Part shown: positions 11,100 to 21,600 of the stretch, piece by piece
How the letters are laid out: each line of letters opens with the position of its first letter
How positions within the stretch are numbered: the first letter of the stretch is position 1
Assembly (NCBI GenBank): GCA_037834085.1
Contig: JBBMKC010096968.1
Location: 1-27,266 of the forward strand
Length of the DNA stretch: 27,266 nt
Direction of reading: 5' to 3'
Source of the DNA: Bipalium vagum
Taxonomy: Eukaryota; Platyhelminthes; Tricladida; Geoplanidae
Position numbers and translations under genes: made by a program
The notes under the pieces: model-generated
The model's database searches: none
What the model was told of the DNA's origin: nothing
The model's input: the letters and a program-made list of their open reading frames with translations, nothing else

Positions 11100-13150
11100 T
11101 TTTCGATTTTTAATAATTGATAAATTTCTGGTACCATAACTAAATTAATTCTAACAATTAATAGATAACGTGTTGGTATCATAAATATAAATACTGTTAA
11201 AAATTAGTGAAGTTTAGAGGCTAAATTTCGACTCGGGATCAAAATTCATACAGCCTTAAACATTTTATTTCAGCTGATTTCAAGTACTTTAGATGCTCTC
11301 AAACTAATATACATTTTTAAGGTTTCTGTTGAATTGAGAAAAAATAAATTAAATTAAACTAATATCTTTATCACTTTTTTCGGCTTCATTTTACTTGAAA
11401 GACACCATGACTAGAGTTAACCATAAATAAACATTGTGCTCTAAATTTTTCGTTTTTATCAGTTTGGTTAGACTTCGAAAAACTTGTTTAAGATGGTTGG
11501 GTAATGTCTTAAGGACAATGTCTTTATTAAGGATAATAAATATACCTTGCCTTTTGAATGTATTTATTTTATTTAATTAAATTAAACCTGTCAAAAATCA
11601 GAATGAGGTCCTAATCTCAAACAAATGAATTATTCATTACGAGGAGGTTATTATTAAAGGCATAGAATTTTTTTAAAATAATGAAATTATTAATTATTTA
11701 TTATTATTTATTTATTTATTAATTAAATAAAAATATCAATGATAAACATAAAAATGCGCTTGGTATATACTAAAAGTATTGAATTCTTATATTTGTTACT
11801 TACCCTAAAGGATGACGACTGAGATAATATTTGTGTTCATTTCTACTGAATATTTAAATGAATTTAAAAAGTAATGTTTTGTTTTATTATAATAATTTGG
11901 AATTAATCTAACTCTCCTTTTAAAATACTTTGTTCCCATTTTTCATTATTTGTACAGCTTCATTTTAATTGTATAATAAAAATATAATCAAATATTAATA
12001 AATATAAATAAAATATAATAAAAATAAAAATTTATCAATTTTTAATTGTAAAATATAAACAAATTTAAAAATATTTAAAAAACAAAAATAAAATAAAAAA
12101 GTTTATTTTTGAAATCCAGAACAGACAAATTGTGATTATTACTTTAATAAAATCTGAATGATTTAAAATTTTTTGAGCTTTCTGTCAACTAGTGAGATTT
12201 TTAGGCATTTAAAACATCTTAAAAATAGTAAAAAAAATTGGAAAATTATCATTTTTTTATAACACGGTCTTCGGTTAAAATGTATAAATAAACATATTTT
12301 CTTTACTAAAAATTAACCTTGACATATTTACGTACTATGAAAGATTTCCGTAAACTAATTATGTCTGACAATTAATAAAGTTAAAACAAATGTGTTTTTT
12401 ATTTTTTATTTTTAGTAAATCTCACTATTAATATTTTTTTCCGATAGATTTTCTGGAAAAAATATCATAGAAAATAAATAATTAAAATTCACTTGAATAA
12501 TCAATATTATTAATTTTTTAATTGTTCGTTAGAAAAGAGTACAACAGTTTAAAGAGAATTAAAATTTATCAAACACAAAAGTAATCGTAAATTAAAATTA
12601 AAAATTGCCTAAAGAAATTAATTTAAATTGAAAATATTAAATTATCATACAAAATTTTATTGTGATCAATAAAAATTAATAAATTAATGTGTGAAATCAA
12701 CCTTATCTATTAAATTGAAATTAATTAATAATTTGTCTCTTGGAACTATCAGCTGACAACAATACTGAAAATTTTTCTTTAGAGTAATTTATCAATTCTC
12801 TCTTTTATTAATATAATTATTTTGTTACTTTCTTGTTTACGTTAAGCAGTTCTGAATCTTTTATAAAAAAATAAAATCAACGATTTTTAAAATAAAAAAT
12901 AATATTATTCCCAAAAATTGAGCTAATTTAGAACTCAATTTACCTTTTACAGCATCTCAACACTTTGGAAACTTAATTAGTATAACCGTACAATTATCGC
13001 GTGATAATAAATAAATAAAAATAATAATAATAATATTCTTTTTTCAATTTTCAAAATTTATTTCCAAGCCTTAAAGAAGATTATAATAAAAGTATAAAAT
13101 ATATTTATAAAAATATTTAAAAATATTTCGAAAATTTTCTTTAATCATAA
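11100..13150. other. AT-rich intergenic DNA
   Basis: No gene, RNA or element was recognised. A 40-codon open run at about 11225-11350 (+) spans an acceptor-like TTTATTTCAG but has no other support. Much of 11990-12100 and 12500-12700 is near-pure A/T. Confidence 0.6.
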
Positions 13151-13159
13151 TGGATGAAT

Positions 13160-13165
13160 TTTATT
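13160..13165 (-). terminator. Candidate polyadenylation signal for the exon at 13237-13322
   Basis: AATAAA on the minus strand, 72 nt after the stop codon of the candidate terminal exon. That is almost the same spacing as in the peptide gene at 23.8-24.4 kb (73 nt). Confidence 0.35.
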
Positions 13166-13236
13166 GAAATTTCAGATTGTAATTTGATAAATAATTTTTT
13201 GACAATTATGTCAAAATCATTTCAATAGATTAGTTC

Positions 13237-13322
13237 TTAATCAAATTGTGTTGAGAGGGCATCGAAACTTCTTAGTAAAAGATAGTTATCATCAAATGGG
13301 ACTCGGTAGAGTTGAGTGTTAA
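13237..13322 (-). CDS. Candidate terminal exon of an unidentified minus-strand gene
   Basis: Seen: a strong acceptor (AACAATTTTCTCAG, AG at 13324-13323) is followed by 2 nt and then 27 codons, NTQLYRVPFDDNY, LLLRSFDAL, STQFD, to TAA at 13237-13239. The segment is clearly GC-richer than its flanks and has a poly(A) signal 72 nt after the stop. It needs a phase-1 upstream exon. Open stretches lie at about 13390-13640 on the same strand, but no good donor in the right phase links them. I do not recognise the sequence. Inference: the last exon of a host gene, or a gene fossil, whose upstream exons lie in 13.4-15 kb. Confidence 0.35.
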
Positions 13323-13329
13323 CTGAGAA

Positions 13330-14910
13330 AATTGTTTATTTGTAACAAAAGAAATTAACTAATGTTACTTATATTTATATATTTCTTTTAATATTAATTT
13401 TTGGATCAACCAAATGAGTTCGGAAACGTTTATCAATTAATTTATAAGTCTTTTTATTGATCGGGTAACTCATTCGAAAAGCTATTTTATTTATTTTGAA
13501 GGAATGGATATATATTGGTTAAATAACGTAAGTTCTTATCATTGAAAATTTGTTTCTTGCGACCATTTCGATGTGGTGTTTCGGAACTTTTATAAGGTTT
13601 GTTAACATACTCAACAAAATTTTAATAGATATTCATTTAAGTTCAAGTATCATAGCCAAACATTCAGATAATAATCATTATAATTAGATAGTCTTAAATA
13701 TTCATTAAGCCCTCACATTAAATCCCCTTCAGGCCTAATTATTGTTAACTGATAAAAGAAATATCTTTTTACTAGTAATTGATAAGAAGGACATTAAAAA
13801 ATCACGTGTATGATCATATAAGCATTTATGCGTCACAGCAGCCGGTGGAGTAAATTATTTCAAATAGGTGTTATAGAACTTGAAAGATTATATGAATAAT
13901 TCTGCATATGGGATTTGTAACGGATATAATTACATATTGTTAATTTCTTTCATTTTTGTGAATTATTGATATTATTTTATCAGAAATAATCTTGATGTTA
14001 ATAATAATATTTCAAAAAGTGTATTTTCTGAAATATGTAATAATTTAAACAATTTTAATTATATAAAATAATTATTTATTCAAAAAATATTTTTTCAATC
14101 AACTAATAAAAACTTTTATCACAAATAATATTTCAAAATAATTTGTTTAATCTGTAGTGCAGTTTAAGCCTAAAAATCCATAAAATTATAAAATATCCGA
14201 TTAAAATCTAAAGTGGCAGTAATAATAATAAACTCAAATCTAAATTTAATAATTAATTTATGCCTAGTCCCGGTAGAATGAATTTTTGAAAGAAACAAAT
14301 AAAAAATAAATTGACATATTTTATAGTATATATATATTTAGAGCAGAAAATTATTTGAATTCGTATCGTGTTTCATCATGAAATATAAACAAAAATATTT
14401 TAGAAATTAATTTTCAGTCATTAACTTTGACTGAATTTCATTGGAATTTCATGTTTTAAATTTAAATAATTAAAAGCATGTTAAGAAATATTTTTTTTGT
14501 ATTATAATTTAAATGAATTTTAAGATTTTTGTAATAAAAAATATTTTAATTTATCAAATAATGATTGGATTATTATGATAATTGAGTAAAAATCGAATTT
14601 TTTATTTAAGCTTACAATTTTTTGAAAGAAACTGATAATTTTAAAACTCAACGTCACATTTAATTAGTTAAACAATATGCTCATTTTTATTTTCATTTTT
14701 CAAGATATGAACATAAAACTTAAGCTTAATAAGCATTATGAAGTCTCTTCATCATTAATTTGATTGATTCAAAAATGATTTACAAAATTTCGCAATGGTT
14801 GTGTAGCCACAAATATGACTTAGCACCTTATATATACTTTCAAATGGGACAAAAACAAAAATGATGAGAAAAGCATTAGACATGATTCTTGAAAACTGTT
14901 GAAAAATGTG
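13330..14910. other. AT-rich DNA with unlinked open stretches
   Basis: On the minus strand, open runs of 38-49 codons occur at about 13388-13525 (including YPINKKTYKLIDKRFRTHL), 13525-13640 and 13740-13852 (PPAAVTHKCLYDHTRDF). Runs of this length are not rare in six frames of AT-rich DNA, and no convincing splice chain joins them. The remainder shows nothing. Confidence 0.35.
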
Positions 14911-15887
14911 TACAGGTCTTTGTATTTATGTACAGCTAGCACCAGACAAATTATGAATTTTTTCTCTATCATATGAAGATATTGTAAAAAAATTATTGCC
15001 TATATTTTTATTGCTTAAGTGTGTAATATAAATATAATTGCACTGTTTCAAAAAGATATAAATTATACAATAAAGTGTTTTGTATAGATTTTTTGTGCTG
15101 TCATTGGAAAAAAAGAAAGATTTTAATGTCACACATGGAAAGTTTAGAGCACTTAAAAGTTACAATATTGGAAGAAAGATAGGAATACATCATACAACTC
15201 TATCTAGATCCTTTAAGAAATCTTTAGTTTGCAGATTATGAAATCGGTGACCTGGCAGCGGTAGAAAAAAGAGACTGCCGATTTTTAAAAAGACAAATGG
15301 AATTTTTGAAGCTCGACAGTTGACAAGGAAATTTAATGAAGAATTTAGAATTAATAATAATAATAATAGTCTTTGATGAAAAATTGAAAGTATTCGGAAA
15401 TGTTGGTATAAATAGCAGAAGATGAGAAGACAATTCAAGATTATATAACATTAACTGAAATATTTTCTGATATCGTAATAGTTGTGGCGGTTTAACCAGT
15501 TAAGGTATAGGATGACTTCAAAACTTCAAAAATAGTAATTACTTTTTCCTTTATATTATTTTTTTGCCCATTTTACTTCTATTTAGGGATTTTTACTTAT
15601 TTATTTTCTTTTTTGCCTGTAATTATTATTAATTTTTTTTCATTTTTAGTAATTTCCATTTGCTCTTTAATATTTTTTTAAAATACACAAATATATACAG
15701 TAATTTATTATTATTTTATTTATTTTATATTAATTAATTAATTAATTAATTTGCCTATTTATTTATCTATCAAGGATGATTTACAATATAATTAAAACAT
15801 TTTATTAACACAAATAAAATATATTAACACATAATTGTTTAAGGTTAATCACAAAATGTTTGTTCTATGGTTGGGGCATCTTCTGTT

Positions 15888-16015
15888 GACATGGCGAATT
15901 GGAAGATTTTGGTTGTCATGGTAGCATTGATTGTGGGGACATTTTGGGCGTTTTTAATGACTTGGTTGAGGGATTAACGACTCTGTTTGAACTGATGACA
16001 TTGATTGAGGGAGTC
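15888..16015. repeat. Degenerate ~36-bp tandem repeat (minisatellite-like), GC-richer island
   Basis: Related blocks GACATGGCGAATTGG (15888), GCATTGATTGTGGGGAC (15924), GACTTGGTTGAGGGATT (15959) and GACATTGATTGAGGGAG (15997) recur every 35-38 nt. The stretch is noticeably richer in G than anything nearby. It lies between the two halves of the Tc1-like fossil. Its origin is unknown. Confidence 0.4.
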
Positions 16016-16149
16016 TCTACATTATTTTAAATTTCAAGACCACAATGCATTATATTATAGATCAAAAACAGTTTAAAATGGTTTTCCTAATGAAGGTATT
16101 CCTAATGAAAGTGCCTTATTACATAACTGAAATAAACAAGTAACATCGC

Positions 16150-16660
16150 AAACCCACTTGTAAAATTTGGATTTAGAGAAATAAAATTCTTTTCTTTATA
16201 TTATCGTCGCTGGATATGAAAAATGAAGTTTTTTAGCAATCATAAAACTTATAAATTAGGAGTTGAATCAGGTCACCCAATAACTTCAACCGCAAAAACT
16301 CAATTAATATGAAAAGAAGTTTTATTGTGAGTATGTTGATATTAAATAGGTATTATATCTATGGGTTTCTGAAACCAGGAAGACTATTACCGGTATGCAT
16401 TATGAAACTCAAGTAATGCATTCAAGTCAGGAACCCACAACAAAACTCACAGAATGGTCTGCCAGACATGGGAAAGTGATATTGCTATGTGACAACAACC
16501 GGTCCAAAAATGTAAAAGACAAAATTAAAAGAAATGAATTTGGAAGGACACCCGCCATACTCACCGGATTTTACTATATAATGATCACTTGTTCCGACCT
16601 CATTGATGCTTAAGGATGAACCGTTAACCGTGTTGAACAAAAAAAGTGTGGATTGATGTA
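16150..16660 (+). mobile_element. Mariner transposase fossil lying inside the Tc1-like element
   Basis: Readable in order on the + strand: FLYIIVAGYEK (mariner FL.RIVTGDEKW), GHPITSTAKT, SETRKTITG (LKPGETITG), then RHGKVILLCDNN (KR.DKVILLHDNA), VKDKIKRNEF, HPPYSPD at about 16549, and NDHLFRP (SDYHLFR) at about 16580. This covers all three D-containing blocks of a DD34D transposase. In the first, TGDEKW, the catalytic D is replaced (GYEK); HDNA has become CDNN. Many stops and frameshifts are present. The N-terminal HTH region and the terminal repeats were not identified. Flanking sequence on both sides belongs to a Tc1-like element, so this is most simply a mariner inserted into it. Confidence 0.7.
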
Positions 16661-17103
16661 ACCAAGTGACAAAGGAGATAAACCTGAAATTTTAGTATGG
16701 GGTACCATATGCTTTGAATTCCCGTCACATCTTTTTTTTATCAGAGGTAACTTGAATGCTCTTTTATACATGGAATTTTGACATATTGAATATATTATAT
16801 CCATTAATAGAAATACATCCAGACAAAGTTATCAACAACATACCGCCAATGTAATAAAATAGTTTCTGGAAAAATCAAAAGTGAAGACAATAACTTGACC
16901 ATAATATTCACCAGATTAATCTCCAATTCAACATCATGAGTCGTGATCTACGGTTTTCTCTTGGTACATGTAGAATATTGGTTGAATTAAAAAATTAACT
17001 TCAACAAATATAGAAAGACATACTTCAAGGGAGAATAATTCTTCTAATTAATAGAATACCTAAGAGAATCAAAGATTGTGTCTTAAGAATTAATCACTAT
17101 TGA

Positions 17104-18430
17104 TATCTCTCCATTTTTCCATATAAATTCATTTATTTCATGCAATTTGATCAAATATATTTGATAATTTTATTTGTTTCATTTTAATTATTTTTAGCGC
17201 TATGTTTTTATTAAAAATGATCGCATTTGATAATTTATTTTAAAACTTCAAAAACTGTAGATAAATTATAACTAATTAATTAAAATTTATAACCATGGTA
17301 TAAAACCTTTGTCTTTGGAATATGGCTGACTTTCAATGTTGACAATAACGAACTCAATTGTGTATTGAGTTCAGATGAACGTTTTGCTCCACAAAAAATC
17401 AATCGACTGTAACCTAATTAAAAATATTTTTTGTTTAATTGAAAAATAGCAAAATATTTTAAACAAAAATAATTTGGTTTCAAATAATTTCAATATAACC
17501 TTCAATAAAACTTCACATTAAAAAGTTGTAATTGTAGAATGTCTCTTCTCTGAAGATTTAATGAAAAGCTTTGTGTTTTGTTCTTCAGATGAATATCCGT
17601 TGTCTATATTTGCAACTATGAACTTAAAAGCTTCTTTTACAGTTATCTTTCTATAGTAAATTTGTGAAACAAAAAGACTTCAGTTATTTTAATAAAACTA
17701 TATTTTAAATGTAGAGCAATACTTAAATTTTATTCACTTTCAATAGCGTATATTATAATTATAATTATTTTTTTTATTAAACAAATATACTTGTTCTCAA
17801 ATCGAGAAATTTAATGATTTTCGTTCAGAAAAGTCTAAATAAATATAAAATAAATATAAAATATTTTTTATATTTTATTCAAAATGTCGATATTTTGGTT
17901 ATTTTTCAAATTAGAATGTTTAATATTTTTACTTGTACAGTTTTCCGCAAATTACTTTTGCTCCCATTAACAATATAAAATCCGGTTTATTTTTAAATGA
18001 TGTTTCTATTAAAATTATTAAAGACTTTCTTAGAGGGTTTCCTAAGCTAAAATTTCACTTATTTAAAAATTATATTATTTTTTTCAGTATTTTATAGAAA
18101 AAACTAATAATAATCTCGATCATATAATTTTCATCTATTTAAAAATATCTTACTTTTTGATATTAAAATGTGGATATTCTATTTTTCATTTTTTAAAATT
18201 AGATTTTATTTTAGTTTCACCATTGAAAAAATTGTCAAACGAAACCATCAAAAGGGGAAACATTTCCAAAAATTAAATCTGTACTGTTGCAACTTTTCTG
18301 AATCTCAACATACTAAATGAAACAGGTTGTAACAAAATATACAAATGTTTCTGTGAAAACACAAAATAAACCCAGACCTTATTTTATTATTCTCAGTGAT
18401 ATCTAACATTGGAGCTACCCTCTCACATAC
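17104..18430. other. AT-rich spacer
   Basis: No gene was recognised. It contains a perfect 9-bp hairpin at 17350-17372 (GAACTCAAT, 5-nt loop, ATTGAGTTC) and otherwise long A/T runs. Confidence 0.55.
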
Positions 18431-18435
18431 AATAA

Positions 18436-18558
18436 TCCTTGATTGTTGAGGTGCCAGCGGAAATATGGCAAGACCTGAAGTTTTCTAAAATAGTTGTTAT
18501 TTATGATGATACTGATCCTTCTGTCTACATTTGCAGTCAGTATAATTCTTTTTATTAA
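18436..18558 (+). other. Short coherent open stretch, possible exon or gene fossil
   Basis: Forty codons are open, reading LIVEVPAEIWQDLKF, SKIVVIYDDTDPSVYICS. The region is richer in G/C than its flanks. Just upstream in another frame is SVISNIGATLSHTI. The style (W.DL.FSKIVVIYDD) recalls ligand-binding domains of periplasmic-fold receptors, but this is only an impression. A poor acceptor (GATTGTTGAG) at 18441-18450 and a GTATAA donor at 18540 would bound an exon. No family is assigned. Confidence 0.2.
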
Positions 18559-18708
18559 CATTTTGAAAAATATTAACTAACCAAATTTTTTTTTCATATA
18601 ATCAGAAAATGATTTCTACACAAAATTGTGACAAGAAACATTATCAGAATGAACCTAGAGAAAAATCGAAGTGAAAAGTAAATTAGACTATATACTGAGT
18701 TTTTTTTA

Positions 18709-19826
18709 TTAGATATGGGAATTAGTTTCGATTGTTTTGCTATAGATTAATTACTATTATTATTGAGTAATGATATTTTTAAACAAGACAGATATATAAT
18801 TTAAAAACGCAAAAATCAGAATGGTAAAATACCAGGCCGATAACAAATAAACAATTAAAGTTGGCAATTTCATTACCTAGAAATTTCATACTACACAACC
18901 TGATATTATCGATTATTTATAAATATCGTGTATTTGTCATTTAAATAAAACTAAAAAGTAATATTGAATATATATAAGATATCAATAATTAATATTTGTT
19001 TTAACTGACTAAATAGCTTATTTATTTAGCGAAAACAAAATCATACATAAAAAAACAGCATTTGTGATAATAACTTTTTTCGCAACAATCAGCAGTCCAA
19101 GTTCATAGATTAATGACATAAGCTTACGGCGAATATTCCCTCTACGAACCAATATGCCGAGAATGGTATTTACAGGTAACTAATTTTTGCATAGTATTAT
19201 AACTGGTGATGAAAAATGGTTGTGGTATAAGAATCTCAAGTGCAGAAAATTTATGGAAAAAATTTATAGAATCATCAAGATTAACTGTACAAAGATTGAC
19301 GAACAGAAGTAAAATGATGCTAAGCATCTGATAAACCAAGCAGGAGTAACGTACACTGAGGTTCTCAAACCATCGAAAATGTCGATATCAGCAGCAATTA
19401 CTCGATTTAAATCGAGTAATAAGTAATAAAGAATCACAATATGGCCTAAGACGTGATAAAATCATTTTGCAACACGATAATCCCAGACCACATCTTACAA
19501 AACCAGCTAAAGAAATATTGAAAAGACTTGTGTGGAAGGCTGTACCCTCCTCTACCGTGACCATCCGACTTCTACTCGTTTCGATCCATGTAGCATTCTC
19601 TTGCTGGACAGGCATTCAATTCCTATAAAGATGTCAAAAAATGGATGGATTAATAGAATTTTTCAAAGGATCAAGATTTCTTTTACCTCAGAATCATTTC
19701 TTTGACCGTAAGATGGACAAAAGTTGTAGCTTTCAACGGAAAATATTTTGACTGAAATGTTTTGCTACTTTTAAATAAACAACCTTATTTTTATAAAAAA
19801 CGATGGGAATTAATTCCTATACCTAA
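18709..19826 (+). mobile_element. End-to-end mariner (about 1118 bp), inactive, with both ITRs and TA duplications
   Basis: The left end TTAGATATGGGAATTAGTTT and the reverse complement of the right end TTAGGTATAGGAATTAATTC match at 24 of the first 30 positions. TA lies at 18707-18708 and 19827-19828. The + strand encodes a decayed mariner transposase: ITGDEKWLWYKN at about 19204, GVTYTEVLKPSK, DKIILQHDNPRPHLTKPAKE at about 19457-19516, PSDFYSFRSM, HSLAGQAFNSYKDVKKWMD, FFKGSRFLLPQNHFF and the final KVVAF.GKYFD-like box. At least five frame changes and stops are visible, and the N-terminal DNA-binding part is barely readable. Full mariners are about 1.25-1.3 kb, so some internal sequence is lost. 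TTAGG-type ends and the KYFD tail are typical of the irritans/cecropia side of the family rather than mauritiana. Confidence 0.88.
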
Positions 19827-19972
19827 TATTAAACAACAAAGTATTTCGTCCCTTTCTGTATGTAATTTTAAATGATCTTATACAATTTTAAACAGTTATA
19901 TTGAATATATTAATTAGTTATCGCAGAAGTGGATTATTTGAAAGAAATTGTAGAACGAAGTAGATCCAATAT

Positions 19973-20257
19973 TTATTTACAAAGAAGACCTTGTTGCAAA
20001 AATTGATGTGCTCTTTTCATATGAAACTTTATAAAGTCACACCATTCTTGGCTTGCATCGCTACCTGTGATAAAAAATAATTGGTTTTTAGAACAAGATT
20101 ACCATCATTTTTTAATTAGACCAACAGGTTGCATCATATCTTGATCAATATATTTACTGGTAAAACATTTAAAAATGGATTCATCAATCATTATTGGTAC
20201 TCCAACCGAAGAAAATTCCTTCTTCAGAGAAGATGATCTACCATTATTGTCATGTAT
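19973..20257 (-). pseudogene. Minus-strand coding segments of unknown origin with a possible 57-nt intron
   Basis: On the minus strand, 20257-20122 is open and reads RSSSLKKEFSSVGVPIMID, ESIFKCFTSKYIDQDMMQPV. After a candidate 57-nt GT-AG intron (20121-20065, ending TTTTTTATCACAG), 20064-19973 reads SDASQEWCDFIKFHMKRAHQ, FLQQGLLCK and a stop. The acceptor is good; the donor GTCTAA is weak. The intron length equals that of the transporter's small intron. An in-frame stop at 20258-20260 closes the upstream side and no clear acceptor or start lies there. I do not recognise the protein. It may be a host gene fragment, or a piece of the hAT element next door on the other strand. Confidence 0.3.
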
Positions 20258-20573
20258 TTAGTTACTTATTCCAAAACACCTTTTAAACCCTTTTAAATTC
20301 AAGAAAAATTGATTCATTGATAAAAATTCTGATTCAGTAATTTCCAAAAAACGTGAACAAATATTTATAACAGGACCTTATGACTAATATCTTAAAGTTG
20401 TTGGCCAACAGCACTGACATCTGCTAATATCCCCCATTTTACAAATTAAATAATCCTGAACTAATTAAGATATTCAGATATTTTGGTAAACTTTTTATTT
20501 CTGAACAAAGACAAAAAATAAAAGATTAAAAGAGGAAAATATATAAAAATTAATAAATTATTTTAAGGAAGAA

Positions 20574-20850
20574 ACAAATTTTCTTGAAATTGACGAAACT
20601 GAAATTAAAGGAAAGAAATATGTGAATATATTATCTGGTACTATAAAAAATTCTTGTAAGATATTTGTGTTAAATGTAATACAGGTGGTCAATCTTTCCA
20701 TTGCCAATGAACTTATTTTGACATATTTAGGTAAGTATTTCTGCGGTAGAGCAAATATTTTCTATTTTAGGAAATCGGCTAACTAACCAAAGAAATTTTA
20801 ACAGCGATAATATTTATCACTATTTCTCACAATATGTATGCATTTGATGA
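20574..20850 (+). mobile_element. hAT-family DNA transposon remnant with a large internal deletion
   Basis: First block (20574-20684): TNFLEIDETEIKGKKYVN, ILSGTIKNSCKIFVLN. This follows the first catalytic block of hAT transposases (.DETTD.KGR.VVN.L.GTL....KIYLLN). Second block (20731-20850): AVEQIFSILGNRLTNQRNFN, SDNIYHYFSQY. This is the C-terminal dimerisation region (S.ER.FS......T..RN.L....). In intact hATs these blocks are some 300 or more residues apart; here about 50 nt separate them and they lie in different frames, so most of the middle is deleted. In DETEIKG the second acid of DETTD is replaced. Terminal repeats and 8-bp duplications were not found. Confidence 0.6.
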
Positions 20851-21090
20851 ATAAAGTAGATTACAATATAGTTTTTTTAAAAAAATTTTTAAATGCCACT
20901 TTTTAATAATGACATTTATTATAATTTTACTGAATAAATGCCATTTTTAAGTGCCATTTTTAAATTGACCTTGTTATTACGAATTTTGAATAAAGAGCCT
21001 ACCCTCATTGTCTAAATAAAAAAGACCAATGTCGTATGCAGGGCAAAAAGAGATACATGATAAAATCCTTAAAAAACACATTTATGAATG
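20850..21090. other. Spacer with a local AAATGCCATTTTTAA-type direct repeat
   Basis: Copies of ATGCCA.TTTTTAA / GTGCCATTTTTAA recur at about 20891, 20939 and 20952. No coding sequence was seen. Confidence 0.4.
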
Positions 21091-21097
21091 GATGTAG

Positions 21098-21151
21098 AAA
21101 TCGATTATATTGTTCCAAGACATTTTGCCATCTACCAGCAAATTTGAATAT
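21098..21151 (-). mobile_element. Mariner transposase C-terminal fragment (minus strand)
   Basis: The minus strand reads IFKFAGRWQNVLEQYNRF, the KLP.RWQKV.EQ end of mauritiana-type mariners. At the nucleotide level about 45 nt align well with 10713-10760 of the deleted mariner on the other strand, including GGTAGATGG and TCTT.GAACAA. The two are therefore copies of one family in opposite orientation. The rest of the gene and the ITRs are not visible. Confidence 0.55.
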
Positions 21152-21389
21152 CCAAACCTTTAAATTGAATTAAGTTCTTTAAATTTAGATTTAAAGATAG
21201 GTATAAAAAAGCGAAAAAACTTTTGAAACAAACCAATACAAAAAATGCACAAGTTATTTTCGACTTAAAAAAATTACATCCTCATTCTTGCTTTATATTA
21301 TTTATGTTTTTATTCATATATTTTTAAAAAATTGCCACCATGTCTTAAATTTGGAAAACTGAAAAATCAACCGAAATAAGACAATATTG

Positions 21390-21600
21390 GTTCAAAATAA
21401 TTCAAACTCAAATTTCGCCAAGCCAACAGTGAAAAAAATCTGCGAATTACAATGGAAAGTGTTATATCTTCCATATTCTCTGGATATTCATCAAACCGAA
21501 TAGAGAATACACTGATGATAACATGGAAATCTTTTCGCTTCTGAAGATTCTCAGTTTTATAATAAAAAGATCTATAAAAATGGTTGACCGAATGTGATTA
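21390..21600 (+). mobile_element. Mariner transposase fragment (plus strand)
   Basis: The + strand reads FAKPTVKKICELQWKVLYL, PYSLDIHQTE, then after a gap NLFASEDSQFYNKKIYKNG, PNVI. This follows mariner H.AK..K..LE.L.WEVLPHPPYSPDLAPSDYH and the FFASK...FY..GI.KLP.RW.KV end. HPPYSPD is degraded to YLPYSLD. About 100 codons before the end are missing upstream, and no ITR was found. The strand is opposite to the fragment at 21098-21151, so these are two insertions. Confidence 0.6.

Larger units (their letters stand above)
14913..17103 (+). mobile_element. Tc1-like DNA transposon fossil, interrupted by a mariner
   Basis: The N-terminal part at about 15139-15425 reads IGRKIGIHHTTLSRSFKK, then PGSGRKKRLPIF, then FEARQLTRKFNEEF. 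These are the first helix-turn-helix, the GRPR-like hook (here PGSGRKK) and the start of the second HTH of Tc1 transposases. The catalytic part resumes at about 16690 with PEILVWGTICFE, then FFIRGNLNALLYME, then HTANVIK, then YSPD.SPIQH. It ends at 17103 with INRIPKRIKDCVLRINHY, matching VWG, DG.MNA..Y, HTA, SPDLNPIEH and the SMPRRIQ..I.A tail. Several stops and shifts are present, so it is dead. The first catalytic D block (SDES) is missing. The left end is a guess: TA followed by CAGGTCTTTGTATTTATG at 14911-14930 resembles a Tc1 terminal repeat, but no right-hand partner was found. Confidence 0.75.

Noticed and set aside
15190-15451. Two minus-strand open frames of 82 and 71 codons
   Set aside because: They are antisense shadows of the Tc1-like transposase N-terminus, which reads clearly on the + strand.
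19142-19615. Minus-strand open frames of 65 and 75 codons
   Set aside because: They are antisense shadows of the mariner transposase at 18709-19826.
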